Positions 1 through 8,115 of a stretch of DNA of 64,000 nucleotides are shown here, piece after piece; within the stretch, counting starts at the first letter, position 1; every line of letters starts with the position of its first letter. The stretch covers positions 62,001 through 126,000 of the forward strand of contig JAGRGP010000026.1 in the NCBI GenBank assembly GCA_020445415.1, written 5' to 3'. Under the pieces are notes generated by a model. The model saw only the letters and a list, made by a program, of their open reading frames with translations. It made no database searches and was not told the origin of the DNA. Position numbers and translations under genes: made by a program. This DNA comes from Gammaproteobacteria bacterium. Its GTDB lineage: Bacteria > Pseudomonadota > Gammaproteobacteria > Chromatiales > Chromatiaceae.

Positions 1-704
1 ACACCACCCTGAGTTGGGCCACCAAGGGTCTGCAGCCGGGTACCGGCAAACTCCTCCATGAAGTTGCCGACGAAATCTTGGGAGGTCGGTCCACGGCGGT
101 TGTATCCGGTCCCAGTTTTGCCATGGAGGTCGCACGCGGGCTGCCAACCGCGCTGACGGTGGCCTCGCGATCCAGCTCACATGCCTCCCGCATGGCCGGG
201 TATCTCCATTCCGAATCCTTTCGTGCCTACACCAGCAACGATATCACCGGCCTAGAGATTGGTGGAGCATCTAAGAATATTATGGCCATCGCGGCCGGTA
301 TTGCGGACGGACTGGGATTTGGAGCCAATACCCGCGCGGCGCTGATCACCCGTGGACTAGCCGAGATCATGCGGCTGGGATTAGCCTTGGGAGGACGGCC
401 TGAAACATTGATGGGGTTGGGAGGCCTGGGAGATCTGGTATTAACCTGTACCGACGATCAATCCCGTAACCGGCGGTTGGGGCTGGCATTGGCTCGGGGG
501 AATTCTCTGGAAGCGGCACTCCAGACGATTGGACAAGAGGTAGAAGGAGTAGCTACCACCAAGGCGGTACGTCGACTGTCCCTGGGCATGAGAGTTGAAA
601 TGCCTATTACGGAGCAAACCTATCGGGTGCTCTACGATGGACTTCCACCCGAAACTGCCGTGAGAGCGCTGCTGGAACGACGCCCGAAGCAAGAGTCTTC
701 CTGA
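1..704 (+). CDS. gpsA: Glycerol-3-phosphate dehydrogenase [NAD(P)+], 3' part
   Basis: GpsA reduces dihydroxyacetone phosphate to sn-glycerol 3-phosphate in the cytoplasm, the entry point to phospholipid synthesis. The 5' end lies outside the window. Reading the frame from base 3 gives a continuous protein beginning TTLSWATKGLQPGTG, which matches the mid-protein segment after the Rossmann domain, so a start at the internal ATG near base 78 would be wrong. Visible family motifs are SGPSFA, the catalytic-lysine segment GGASKNIMAIAAG, GFGANTRAALITRGLAE and GLGGLGDLVLTC. About 100 N-terminal residues are missing, judged from the usual length of about 335. The gene converges on trmL 9 bp downstream. 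Confidence 0.96.
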   Translation, partial: TTLSWATKGLQPGTGKLLHEVADEILGGRSTAVVSGPSFAMEVARGLPTALTVASRSSSHASRMAGYLHSESFRAYTSNDITGLEIGGASKNIMAIAAGIADGLGFGANTRAALITRGLAEIMRLGLALGGRPETLMGLGGLGDLVLTCTDDQSRNRRLGLALARGNSLEAALQTIGQEVEGVATTKAVRRLSLGMRVEMPITEQTYRVLYDGLPPETAVRALLERRPKQESS

Positions 705-712
705 CCCCCGGT

Positions 713-1168
713 TCAGGCAAAATCCTGCTGCCGCCATGCCTCGTAAAGAATTATCGCAACCGCGTTGGATAGATTGAGGCTGCGACTGGCGGACTGCATG
801 GGTATGCGGATGATCTGCCCCGCTGGCAGCGCATCCAGTAAACCCTGGGGGAGCCCCCGACTTTCCGGTCCAAATAACAACAGGTCGTTCGGTGAATAGC
901 GTACCTTATCGTAGCGGACCTTGCCCCGTGTGGAGCAAGCGATTATCCGCACACCATCCACGGCGGCGAAGAATTTGTCCAAGGAATGATACTCATACAC
1001 CCGAGCGAGGTCATGATAATCCAGACCCGCGCGGCGCAGATATCGGTCTTCCAATTGAAATCCAAGGGGGTGGATCAGGTGAAGCCTGCTGCCACTGTTG
1101 GCGCACAGGCGTATGATATTACCCGTATTTGGCGGGATCTCGGGTTCGTACAATGCAATATTGAACAC
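713..1168 (-). CDS. trmL: tRNA (cytidine(34)/uridine(34)-2'-O)-methyltransferase
   Basis: TrmL is a SPOUT-class enzyme that 2'-O-methylates the wobble base of leucine tRNAs. The sequence shows the family pattern: N-terminal [19 protein letters not shown], central [10 protein letters not shown] and C-terminal [17 protein letters not shown], the last two forming the trefoil-knot SAM site. The frame stays open up to an ATG at 1243, but family homology begins at VFN, so I place the start at the GTG at 1168. This gives 151 residues, close to the 157 of E. coli. The ribosome binding site is weak. The gene is divergent from the dihydroorotate dehydrogenase gene, 50 bp away, so their promoters must overlap or abut. 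Confidence 0.93.
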   Translation of the reverse strand: MFNIALYEPEIPPNTGNIIRLCANSGSRLHLIHPLGFQLEDRYLRRAGLDYHDLARVYEYHSLDKFFAAVDGVRIIACSTRGKVRYDKVRYSPNDLLLFGPESRGLPQGLLDALPAGQIIRIPMQSASRSLNLSNAVAIILYEAWRQQDFA

Positions 1169-1218
1169 CTGGAGCAGTCCGTAATGACAAGCGTAATTAC
1201 TGAAATTGGATACTACCG

Positions 1219-2190
1219 ATGACGATTTTGACACCCGACCCACGCCTGGCGGTGGATTTTTGTGGGCTTAGGTTCAATTCACCCCTAGTGCTGCTGTCAG
1301 GGTGCGTCGGCTTCGGCGAAGAATATACACGGGTAAAGGGCTTTTCAAACCGTGATGCAGGGGCCGTTTGCCTGAAGGGCACCACATTGGCTCCCAGGTT
1401 GGGTAATTCTCCCCATCGTATCTGTGAAACCCCCCAAGGCATGCTCAATGCGATCGGCCTGCAGAACCCGGGGGTTAATTGGGTGGTAGATGAAATCCTG
1501 CCTTCCCTGGATTTTTCGGAAACCCGCTTCATCGCCAACGTCTCGGGGTCCACCGTGGAGGAATACGAAGCGGTAACTCGCCGCTTCAACGACTCCCCTA
1601 TTGACGCCATCGAGATCAACATCTCCTGTCCTAACGTTAAAGAGGGCGGCGTAGCTTTTGGGAATGATCCGGCGATGTCCGCCCGGGTGGTCGAGGCATG
1701 CCGACGAGTCACCGACAAGCCCCTGATCACCAAGCTCTCCCCTAATCAAACCGATATCGCCGCCAATGCCCGAGGATGTATCGAGGCGGGCAGCGACGCC
1801 TTCTCCGTTATCAACACACTGATGGGGATGGCCATCGATATCGAAAGCCGCACACCGGTCATCGGTAACAACCAGGGAGGGCTATCAGGGCCGGCGATCA
1901 AGCCTGTTGCGCTGCTGAAGGTCCATCAAGTCTATCAAGTATGCCGAGCGCACCGGATTCCTATCATCGGACAGGGGGGGATATGCAGTGCCGAAGACGC
2001 CCTGGAGTTTCTGATCGCCGGCGCCACGGCCGTCGGAGTAGGCACCGCGCTGTTTTATGATCCACTGATCTGTACCAAGATCAACCAAGGGATCTCGAAT
2101 TATCTGGAGCGCCACGGCATGGATTCTGTAGCGGCCCTGATCGGCAGTTTGTCCCTGCATAACCCGGGGTCGGTAAAGTGCACCGGCTGA
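1219..2190 (+). CDS. Dihydroorotate dehydrogenase, class 1B-like catalytic subunit
   Basis: This flavoprotein of 323 residues has a TIM barrel of the dihydroorotate dehydrogenase family. It resembles the class 1B (PyrDB) catalytic subunit rather than the quinone-linked class 2 enzyme usual in gammaproteobacteria. Signatures are [29 protein letters not shown] and [13 protein letters not shown], where Cys137 would be the class 1 catalytic base in place of the class 2 serine. [21 protein letters not shown] is the FMN-phosphate loop. There is no N-terminal membrane helix. No PyrK electron-transfer partner is visible nearby, so the electron acceptor is unknown. The same fold also occurs in dihydropyrimidine dehydrogenase (PreA), which is the main alternative. 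I left the symbol blank because class and substrate are not settled. Confidence 0.85.
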   Translation: MTILTPDPRLAVDFCGLRFNSPLVLLSGCVGFGEEYTRVKGFSNRDAGAVCLKGTTLAPRLGNSPHRICETPQGMLNAIGLQNPGVNWVVDEILPSLDFSETRFIANVSGSTVEEYEAVTRRFNDSPIDAIEINISCPNVKEGGVAFGNDPAMSARVVEACRRVTDKPLITKLSPNQTDIAANARGCIEAGSDAFSVINTLMGMAIDIESRTPVIGNNQGGLSGPAIKPVALLKVHQVYQVCRAHRIPIIGQGGICSAEDALEFLIAGATAVGVGTALFYDPLICTKINQGISNYLERHGMDSVAALIGSLSLHNPGSVKCTG

Positions 2191-2302
2191 AATAAGGCCG
2201 CGATATCCCCGGGGACCGTATAATCTGGTTTTGCCTTTTACATTAACCTTCCATAGGTTATTGTCGATAAAGTATATGACCGGAACTTGAGACTATCTGA
2301 CC

Positions 2303-3574
2303 ATGACCATAGGACCCACCGCAAACAGACCGGAGACTGACGTCCTAAGAAGCTTTACGCCCCTAGCAGAGTTAGGGGATGTTCAAATTGACCATCTCGC
2401 GCGACAAGTTGAGGTGGAGCAGGCACCGGCCGGACGCCTGTTAATCAAACGCGGTAGTGACCAAGAATATTCATTTTTCCTTATCTCAGGAGAGCTTCGT
2501 CTGCGTGCGGGAGATGGCCGAATCAAGGACATGAAGGCCGGAGACAGTGCTGCCCTCAGCCCAATCGCCCAGTTGATTCCCCGTCAGTACGACGTTCTAT
2601 CCCTCAGTCCCGTACAGTTTGTTCGTATCAGCAAGTTTCTGATGGACGAGATAAGAGCACTGGGCGGCACCGAGTCATCTAGGGAAAGTAGTTACCAGGT
2701 CAGCGGAGACCAAGAAGGCGAGTTGTCGGAGTTCGAGGACCAGATCTCTTACCAGTTTTTGAGGGACCTCGAACGGGACGCGTTGCAACTGCCGAGTCTC
2801 CCGGAAGTTGCGGCCAGAATAGGAAAGGCGTTGAAGGACGACATCAGCGATGCCGCCACCATCGCGGAGATGATCCAGACCGATCCGGTAATTACCGCAA
2901 AGCTAATCAAAGCCGCCAATAGCGCGATGTATGGACGGCGCACGCCGGTCGAGACCTGTGCCGGAGCAGTGGTACGGCTTGGCTCCGAAGTTACCCACAA
3001 ATTGGTGCTTTCCTTTGCTCTGCGGGAATTGTTTCAATGTGAATCTAGCCTCTTGCAACAACGCATGCAGGAACTCTGGAAACACAGTACCCATGTTGGC
3101 GCCATATGTTACGTGCTGGCAAAGAAAGATGGCCGATTCAATCCAGAGCACGCCATGTTGGTGGGGCTACTTCATGACATTGGGGTGGTGGCCGTATTGA
3201 ATTATGCCAACGGGATCCCCCTCGAGATGCGCCAGCCCGAGGTGATTGACCGTGCCTGCAAGCGGTTGCGTGCCCAAACCGGCAGCCTGATTCTACGTAA
3301 GTGGGGATTTCCGCCAGAATTTATTGTTGCCGCACTGGAGGGCGAAGACTGGACCCGCAACCAGGGTAATGCACCCGACTATTGTGATTTGGTGATTATC
3401 GCTCAGTTGCATAGCTTCGTCGGTACCGACAAGGCTTTTTCCGCGCCGGCGATTAATGAGGTTCCCGCCCACTCCAGGTTAGCTTTAGGCGAGCTAACCC
3501 CCCGTCTTAGCCTCAAGATACTGGATGCCGCAAAGGAACAGATCGTGCACGCCCAGTCCCTGCTTAATCTGTAA
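2303..3574 (+). CDS. Cyclic-nucleotide-binding-like and HDOD domain regulator
   Basis: The protein has 423 residues. Residues about 15-130 look like a cNMP-binding jelly roll (LLIKRGSDQEYSFFLISGELRL followed by an R/K-rich turn). Residues about 160-370 form an HDOD domain (LPSLPEVAARIGKAL, TDPVITAKLIKAANSAMYG, HAMLVGLLHDIGVV). HDOD domains are degenerate relatives of HD phosphohydrolases that act as signalling scaffolds, often linked to c-di-GMP and motility networks. Here the HD pair survives as LHDIG, but the remaining metal ligands were not verified, so enzymatic activity is doubtful. It is soluble and has no signal peptide. The ribosome binding site before the ATG is poor. No neighbour explains its target. 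Confidence 0.85.
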   Translation: MTIGPTANRPETDVLRSFTPLAELGDVQIDHLARQVEVEQAPAGRLLIKRGSDQEYSFFLISGELRLRAGDGRIKDMKAGDSAALSPIAQLIPRQYDVLSLSPVQFVRISKFLMDEIRALGGTESSRESSYQVSGDQEGELSEFEDQISYQFLRDLERDALQLPSLPEVAARIGKALKDDISDAATIAEMIQTDPVITAKLIKAANSAMYGRRTPVETCAGAVVRLGSEVTHKLVLSFALRELFQCESSLLQQRMQELWKHSTHVGAICYVLAKKDGRFNPEHAMLVGLLHDIGVVAVLNYANGIPLEMRQPEVIDRACKRLRAQTGSLILRKWGFPPEFIVAALEGEDWTRNQGNAPDYCDLVIIAQLHSFVGTDKAFSAPAINEVPAHSRLALGELTPRLSLKILDAAKEQIVHAQSLLNL

Positions 3575-3599
3575 TAGAGAGTGCGCCTATCTCAGCGCA

Positions 3600-4121
3600 A
3601 TGGGACAGTCTCCGAAATATCCGCTGAGCATGCTGCTGCTGGCCGTGTCGTTCGTCGCCAACGCCGCTCAGTCCACTCTAATCCCGCTTGATCCCCGCCC
3701 CAGGGCGCCTGCATTCACCCTTACCGATACCAAAGGCAACACCATTAGTTTGGATGATTTTCGGGGGCAAATTCTGGTAGTAAACTTTTGGGCCACTTGG
3801 TGCCCCCCCTGTCTGGAGGAGATGCCCTCCATAGAGCGGGGCGCGCAATGGCTAGCGAAGTATAACGGCCACTTCGTGGCAATCAACTTCGGTGAGCAGC
3901 CGGAAGCCGTCGCTGAATTTCTGAAGGACTTGCCTCTTGGTATTCGGGTACTGCTCGATTCAACAGGTACGGTGGCGGCCGCTTGGGGTGTCAATAGGCT
4001 TCCAGTTACATTTGTAATTGATCCCGAGGGGCGCATCGCCTACCTTGCCCTGGGTGCGCGGGACTGGTCACAGCCCGCCTTGCTAGTGCCTATCCGCGCC
4101 CTCGGTCTGGACAGGAACTAG
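3600..4121 (+). CDS. TlpA-like periplasmic thioredoxin (thiol-disulfide oxidoreductase)
   Basis: A secreted or membrane-tethered thioredoxin-fold protein of 173 residues. Residues 1-23 form a signal peptide or anchor (MLLLAVSFVANAA core). The domain starts at APAFTLTDTKGNTISLDDFRG, with the redox motif WATWCPPC (Cys68 and Cys71) and the cis-proline region NRLPVTFVIDPEGRIAY. Proteins of this type reduce disulfides in the periplasm, classically during cytochrome c maturation. No ccm or cytochrome gene is adjacent, so the client is unknown. The frame extends upstream to 3525 inside the HDOD gene. I chose the ATG at 3600 because it begins the signal peptide and lies outside the preceding gene. 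Confidence 0.85.
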   Translation: MGQSPKYPLSMLLLAVSFVANAAQSTLIPLDPRPRAPAFTLTDTKGNTISLDDFRGQILVVNFWATWCPPCLEEMPSIERGAQWLAKYNGHFVAINFGEQPEAVAEFLKDLPLGIRVLLDSTGTVAAAWGVNRLPVTFVIDPEGRIAYLALGARDWSQPALLVPIRALGLDRN

Positions 4122-4140
4122 CGGTAGTTATTCAACACCA

Positions 4141-4539
4141 TCAACACCGAAAGTGTTCGATATAACGGGGACGGTCTTCCATCTGTAGTTTGACCCCCCC
4201 CGCCGTAATCACCAACCGCCGCTCGCTTCCTTCAAATCCCAAATTACAGTGGGCGCGCCCTCGGCTTGCTAAAGGTATAGGAACCATATCCCGGTAGGTA
4301 TAAATATTCTCCGTCAGGTCACCCCCGGTGCAGACCCGGGGGAAATCCGGGCAATCACCCTCGATAGCGGCATCATAAAACTCCAAGTCGCCCACCTGCC
4401 ACCAGCGGGTCCGCTCTGACGAGCCGGTCATCGTCTTGATAATATAGGCGCGGGAAAAGCGGATAATCACCACCCCACCTTCCGATAGGGTCAGACTTTC
4501 AACCTCCGAACCAGGTAACTCAATACTGCTGGTATCCAT
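4141..4539 (-). CDS. Uncharacterised protein, 132 aa
   Basis: I do not recognise this protein. The ATG at 4539 is preceded by a GGAG ribosome binding site seven bases upstream, which favours it over the open extension to 4623. The product is soluble, with no signal peptide or membrane segment. Its conspicuous parts are a beta-rich N-terminus (VESLTLSEGGVVIIRFSRAY), WWQVGDLEFYDAAIEGD and a segment with Cys residues near DCPDFPRVCTGGD. The gene lies downstream of glnG on the same strand, 174 bp away, and converges on the TlpA-like gene. Whether it is co-transcribed with glnLG is not evident. The good ribosome binding site and lack of overlap suggest a real gene. Confidence 0.65.
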   Translation of the reverse strand: MDTSSIELPGSEVESLTLSEGGVVIIRFSRAYIIKTMTGSSERTRWWQVGDLEFYDAAIEGDCPDFPRVCTGGDLTENIYTYRDMVPIPLASRGRAHCNLGFEGSERRLVITAGGVKLQMEDRPRYIEHFRC

Positions 4540-4713
4540 AGCACAACTCCAAACTTCCGCACAATAAAGCCAGCAATCTGTGGCTTGGGCTGCACCCCCA
4601 ACTGGCCATCGGGGGTACGTCAACCAAATATGAGATCCGCATTATAGGGCCCTACTGGATTTGGATTAATGACGCCGCTGGTGTTGATCACGCTCAGTGT
4701 CCAGCGGGTTAAG

Positions 4714-6129
4714 CTACCCGAGATCGGGAGTGCTATCCAAACCCAGTTCCCGTATCTTTCGGGTCAGCGTGTTTCTACCCCAACCGAGCAGCTTGGCGGC
4801 ATCCTGCCGGCGGCCACCCGTTTGCTCCAGCGCCACCTCCACCATCACGCATTCAAAAGCGGGGATCGCCTCCTGAAGCAGGTTGTTTTGCCCCCCTGAC
4901 AGCCGCCTTCTCGCCCAGTTGCGAAGATGATTACGCCAATCAGTGCCTGCCTCCACCTCTCGATCCCGGTTTTTTACCTCGGGAGGTAAATCCTCCACAT
5001 GGATCTCACGGCTGGATGCCATGACAGTAAGCCAGCGCGCCATATTTTCTAACTGCCGGACATTACCTGGCCATTCCAACCTTTGCAGTTTGGCCAATGC
5101 TTCCGGTAACAAGACCTTGCTTTCTACCTTTAACTCATCCGCTGCAGCAACCAGAAAATAGTTCATCAGCAGGCCGATGTCCTCCCGCCGCTCCCGGAGC
5201 GAAGGCACCTGGATCCGGATAACATTCAGACGGTGAAAAAGATCTTCCCGAAACTGACCGTCCTTGACTCGTTGCTCCAGATTCTGGTGAGTGGCGGCGA
5301 TAATTCGAACATCCACGGACACCGGCTCATGCCCCCCCACGCGATAAAACTCGCCGTCTGCCAATACCCGCAACAAGCGAGTCTGCAGCTCAGGGGGCAT
5401 ATCTCCGATCTCATCCAGAAAGAGCGTGCCGCCATCCGCTTGTTCGAAACGGCCCAGCCGCCGGGTTTGCGCTCCGGTGAAAGCGCCGCGCTCATGGCCA
5501 AACAGTTCAGACTCCATGAGATCCCTAGGTATTGCCGCCATATTTAGCGCAATGAACGGCGACTTCGATCTAGGACTGTGACGATGCAACGCTTGGGCAA
5601 CAAGCTCCTTGCCGGTTCCAGACTCGCCGTTTATCAGCACGGTGATATTGGAACGGGCCAGGCGGCCGATAGCCCGAAACACCTCCTGCATTGCAGGCGC
5701 TTCGCCAATGATATCCCTGCTTCCGGGTGCAGCTTCCTCCCTTTCCTGTCTGCCGCCACGGCTCTTTCGGCAAGCCCGGGTCACCTGTTCGATGGCTTCA
5801 TCGACGTCAAATGGCTTGGGCAGATACTCGAAGGCACCACTATTGTAGGCCGTAACGGCACTCTCCAGATCGGAATGGGCAGTCATGATAATTACCGGTA
5901 AATCTGGATACAGCCGATTGATCTCAAGTAACAAAGAAATTCCGTCCAGGCCCGGCATTCGGATATCCAATACAATTGCGTCGGGAAGATCGTGGGACAA
6001 CCCCTCCATCACCCCCTCGGCGCTTGGATAGCAAGTTACCTCCATACCAGCCTTTTGTAAGGCCTTTTCGAGTACCCAGCGGATAGACCGGTCATCATCG
6101 ATGACCCAAACACGGTTACTTCTTGACAT
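4714..6129 (-). CDS. glnG: Nitrogen regulation response regulator NtrC
   Basis: NtrC is the sigma-54-dependent activator of nitrogen-assimilation genes, phosphorylated by NtrB. The 471-residue protein has all three domains. The receiver has Asp55 in VLDIRMPG and the acidic cluster DDD near residue 11. The AAA+ domain carries the Walker A motif GESGTGKE, the sigma-54 contact loop GAFTGA and LFLDEIGDMP. The C-terminal Fis-type helix-turn-helix ends in AAKLLGWGRNTLTRKIREL. I place the start at the ATG at 6129, giving a length close to E. coli NtrC (469). It overlaps the end of glnL by 14 bp, indicating translational coupling in a glnLG operon. Confidence 0.97.
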   Translation of the reverse strand: MSRSNRVWVIDDDRSIRWVLEKALQKAGMEVTCYPSAEGVMEGLSHDLPDAIVLDIRMPGLDGISLLLEINRLYPDLPVIIMTAHSDLESAVTAYNSGAFEYLPKPFDVDEAIEQVTRACRKSRGGRQEREEAAPGSRDIIGEAPAMQEVFRAIGRLARSNITVLINGESGTGKELVAQALHRHSPRSKSPFIALNMAAIPRDLMESELFGHERGAFTGAQTRRLGRFEQADGGTLFLDEIGDMPPELQTRLLRVLADGEFYRVGGHEPVSVDVRIIAATHQNLEQRVKDGQFREDLFHRLNVIRIQVPSLRERREDIGLLMNYFLVAAADELKVESKVLLPEALAKLQRLEWPGNVRQLENMARWLTVMASSREIHVEDLPPEVKNRDREVEAGTDWRNHLRNWARRRLSGGQNNLLQEAIPAFECVMVEVALEQTGGRRQDAAKLLGWGRNTLTRKIRELGLDSTPDLG

Positions 6130-7210
6130 GGGGATTTTCCACCGGCAGTAAAACCGAGAACAACGTTTTTCCTGGCTTACTTTCACATTCGACCAGGCCA
6201 CCATGAAGGTTGATCAATGACTGGGAAATGGAGAGTCCCAACCCCATTCCTCCTTCGCTACCCGTAACCATGGGATAGAAAATTCTCTCGCGGATCTGTT
6301 CCGGGATACCGGCCCCGTTATCCTCGATGAGGATCTGAACCACAAGCCTGTGACGCTGCTGGCCGATGGTAAACTGCCGCAATATCCGGGTGCGTATTAC
6401 GATACGACCGTTTTCCACTTGTCCGGCCGCTCTGGCGGCGTTCTGCAAAATATTCAGTAACGCCTGAATGATACTCCCACTGTCCAGTTTGAGATCCGGA
6501 ATACTCGGATCGTAATCCCGCTCTATAGGTAGCCGTTCCCCATATTCGGCGATCACCAGATGACGAACCCGCTCGAGCAGGACATGGATATTGGCCAAGG
6601 AGAGCTGGGGTAGCCGGTTTGGCCCGAGCATCTTGTCAACAAGGAGTTGCAAGCGATCCGCCTCATCGATGATGATCTGAGTATACTCTCCCAGCGCGGG
6701 ATCGTTCAGTTCCCTCTCAAGCAGCTGCGCCGCCCCTCGCAATCCGCCAAGGGGATTCTTTATTTCGTGGGCCAACCCCCTGATCAGGTCCCTGGTTGCC
6801 TGATGTTGCTGCAATAGATGTTCCTCTTTACTGATTCGCAGATGGCGGTCGATCTGCTGGAGTTCGACCAGCAATCCCAGCCCGCCGTCCCGGTCGCTAA
6901 GGGGAATCACCGTACAATCGACTGTCGCCGTCCGGTTGTCGGGCAACGACAATGCCAATTCGCGCTCGGTGAACAGGCGACCGGTTCGAAGTGATCGGCG
7001 AAGATTGCGTTCCGCTAACCCCCCGGGGCATTGCACCATATCGCCGGCGTTCAGGCCGACCATGTGCCGGGCACTGGCCGCGAACAAAACCTCGGCGGCA
7101 GGGTTCATGTAGACCAGCTTAAGGTTCTGATCAAACAACAGAACCACGCTATTCAAATTATCGAGAATCCGTGTCTTATCGATGTTCATGGTGGTAGCGG
7201 GGCTGTTCAT
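6116..7210 (-). CDS. glnL: Nitrogen regulation sensor histidine kinase NtrB
   Basis: NtrB is the cytoplasmic kinase and phosphatase that sets NtrC phosphorylation in response to PII. The 364-residue product has an N-terminal PAS domain (ILDNLNSVVLLFDQNLKLVYMN), a DHp segment with the phosphorylated histidine in LAHEIKNPLGGLRGAAQLLE, and an ATPase domain (N box LLNILQNAARAA, G1 box IEDNGAGIPE, G2 box GGMGLGLS). It has no membrane helices, as expected for NtrB. The ATG at 7210 has an AGGTGG ribosome binding site six bases upstream. The next internal ATG at 7189 has none. An NtrC-type palindrome lies 127 bp upstream, implying autoregulation. Confidence 0.96.
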   Translation of the reverse strand: MNSPATTMNIDKTRILDNLNSVVLLFDQNLKLVYMNPAAEVLFAASARHMVGLNAGDMVQCPGGLAERNLRRSLRTGRLFTERELALSLPDNRTATVDCTVIPLSDRDGGLGLLVELQQIDRHLRISKEEHLLQQHQATRDLIRGLAHEIKNPLGGLRGAAQLLERELNDPALGEYTQIIIDEADRLQLLVDKMLGPNRLPQLSLANIHVLLERVRHLVIAEYGERLPIERDYDPSIPDLKLDSGSIIQALLNILQNAARAAGQVENGRIVIRTRILRQFTIGQQRHRLVVQILIEDNGAGIPEQIRERIFYPMVTGSEGGMGLGLSISQSLINLHGGLVECESKPGKTLFSVLLPVENPHVKK

Positions 7211-7336
7211 TCTAAACCACCTAGCAAGAAATGCACCAAGTTGGCTCAGGTCGTCAGTTATCCCTGTAAGACTCTGATTCGACACCGGGAAGGGACTGGA
7301 AAGCGCGGAATCTGATCACCCCTCACCAGCAATACA

Positions 7337-7353
7337 TGCACCATCTTAGTGCA
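7337..7353. promoter_or_regulatory. NtrC-binding site upstream of glnLG
   Basis: The 17-bp sequence reads TGCACCA-TCT-TAGTGCA. It fits the NtrC consensus TGCACYA-N3-TRGTGCA with both half sites. It lies between the DUF4124 gene and glnL, so it probably mediates NtrC autoregulation of glnLG. A second half site (GGTGCA) sits about 11 bp to the right. Confidence 0.75.
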
Positions 7354-7447
7354 TATTTTATTCGGTGCAAAATGAAGGGGACGGCTTGACGGGTAAAACG
7401 ATACAGGCGCCAACACCGGCGCCCGGTCCGCTAGGAGAGATGGTCCC

Positions 7448-7993
7448 TCATCCGCCGCCGAATGGTTGAACTTTGGGTGCGGCGATTCGCAGGAGATGAA
7501 AGCTAATGGTTTCCGAACGTTTCAGTTCTTCACCATTTGCGTCCACAACCCCAACGCCCAGCGTATGTGTACCCCGATCGACCTCTTGCAGACTGATCTG
7601 GGTGCTATCTAAGTCATCAGAGGCCTGGGTTCCATCCAGATAAACCCTTATCTTGTGACCCGCCCGGAGGCCAGGTATAAGCTCAACGGATATGTTGACC
7701 TGACCCTCGTTCGAACGGATCGGTTCATCCGGGCTGGGAGAGACGATCGCGATACTGTCGTAGGCCCCCGCCACTCCCTGTTCGTTATCACCGTCATTCG
7801 ACGGACTGCCGGCAGTCGAGTCCGGTAACGAAGGAGGTGTATAGACCGTGCTCTCCCGCAATTGAATCTCTTTGGCACCCGAAACCGGCTGGTCCGAAAA
7901 ATGTACCTGGCCCTGGTCATCGACCCATTGATATACCCCCGAGAGCACTACTCCAGGAGCGCACAAAAGCAGCATAATAAGCGTCGTTTTCAT
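7448..7993 (-). CDS. DUF4124 domain-containing periplasmic protein
   Basis: A secreted protein of 181 residues. A signal peptide (about 18 residues, core LIMLLLCAPGVVLS) is followed directly by the DUF4124 signature GVYQWVDDQGQVHFSDQP. A low-complexity Ser/Asp/Asn linker follows, then a beta-rich C-terminal domain of about 85 residues (IAIVSPSPDEPIRSNEGQVNISVEL...) that looks immunoglobulin-like. The function of DUF4124 is unknown. In gammaproteobacteria such genes often sit between glnA and the ntrBC genes, as here. The protein ends in a short glycine run, FGGG. There is no lipobox, so it is probably periplasmic rather than lipidated. Confidence 0.85.
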   Translation of the reverse strand: MKTTLIMLLLCAPGVVLSGVYQWVDDQGQVHFSDQPVSGAKEIQLRESTVYTPPSLPDSTAGSPSNDGDNEQGVAGAYDSIAIVSPSPDEPIRSNEGQVNISVELIPGLRAGHKIRVYLDGTQASDDLDSTQISLQEVDRGTHTLGVGVVDANGEELKRSETISFHLLRIAAPKVQPFGGG

Positions 7994-8068
7994 AACGCTA
8001 AAGAATAGCCCAGGGTATGGCCCACAACAATGGTACTAACCGACGAACGGTCGGTTTAGCCGATGAGC

Positions 8069-8099
8069 AAAAAAAAAGCGCCTTCATGAGAAGGCGCTT
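8069..8099 (-). terminator. Rho-independent terminator of glnA
   Basis: A perfect 10-bp stem (AAGCGCCTTC / GAAGGCGCTT) with a 4-base loop is followed, reading the minus strand, by a run of nine T. It lies 16 bp past the glnA stop codon. Confidence 0.93.
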
Positions 8100-8115
8100 G
8101 AGTTCATGGCGTGAA

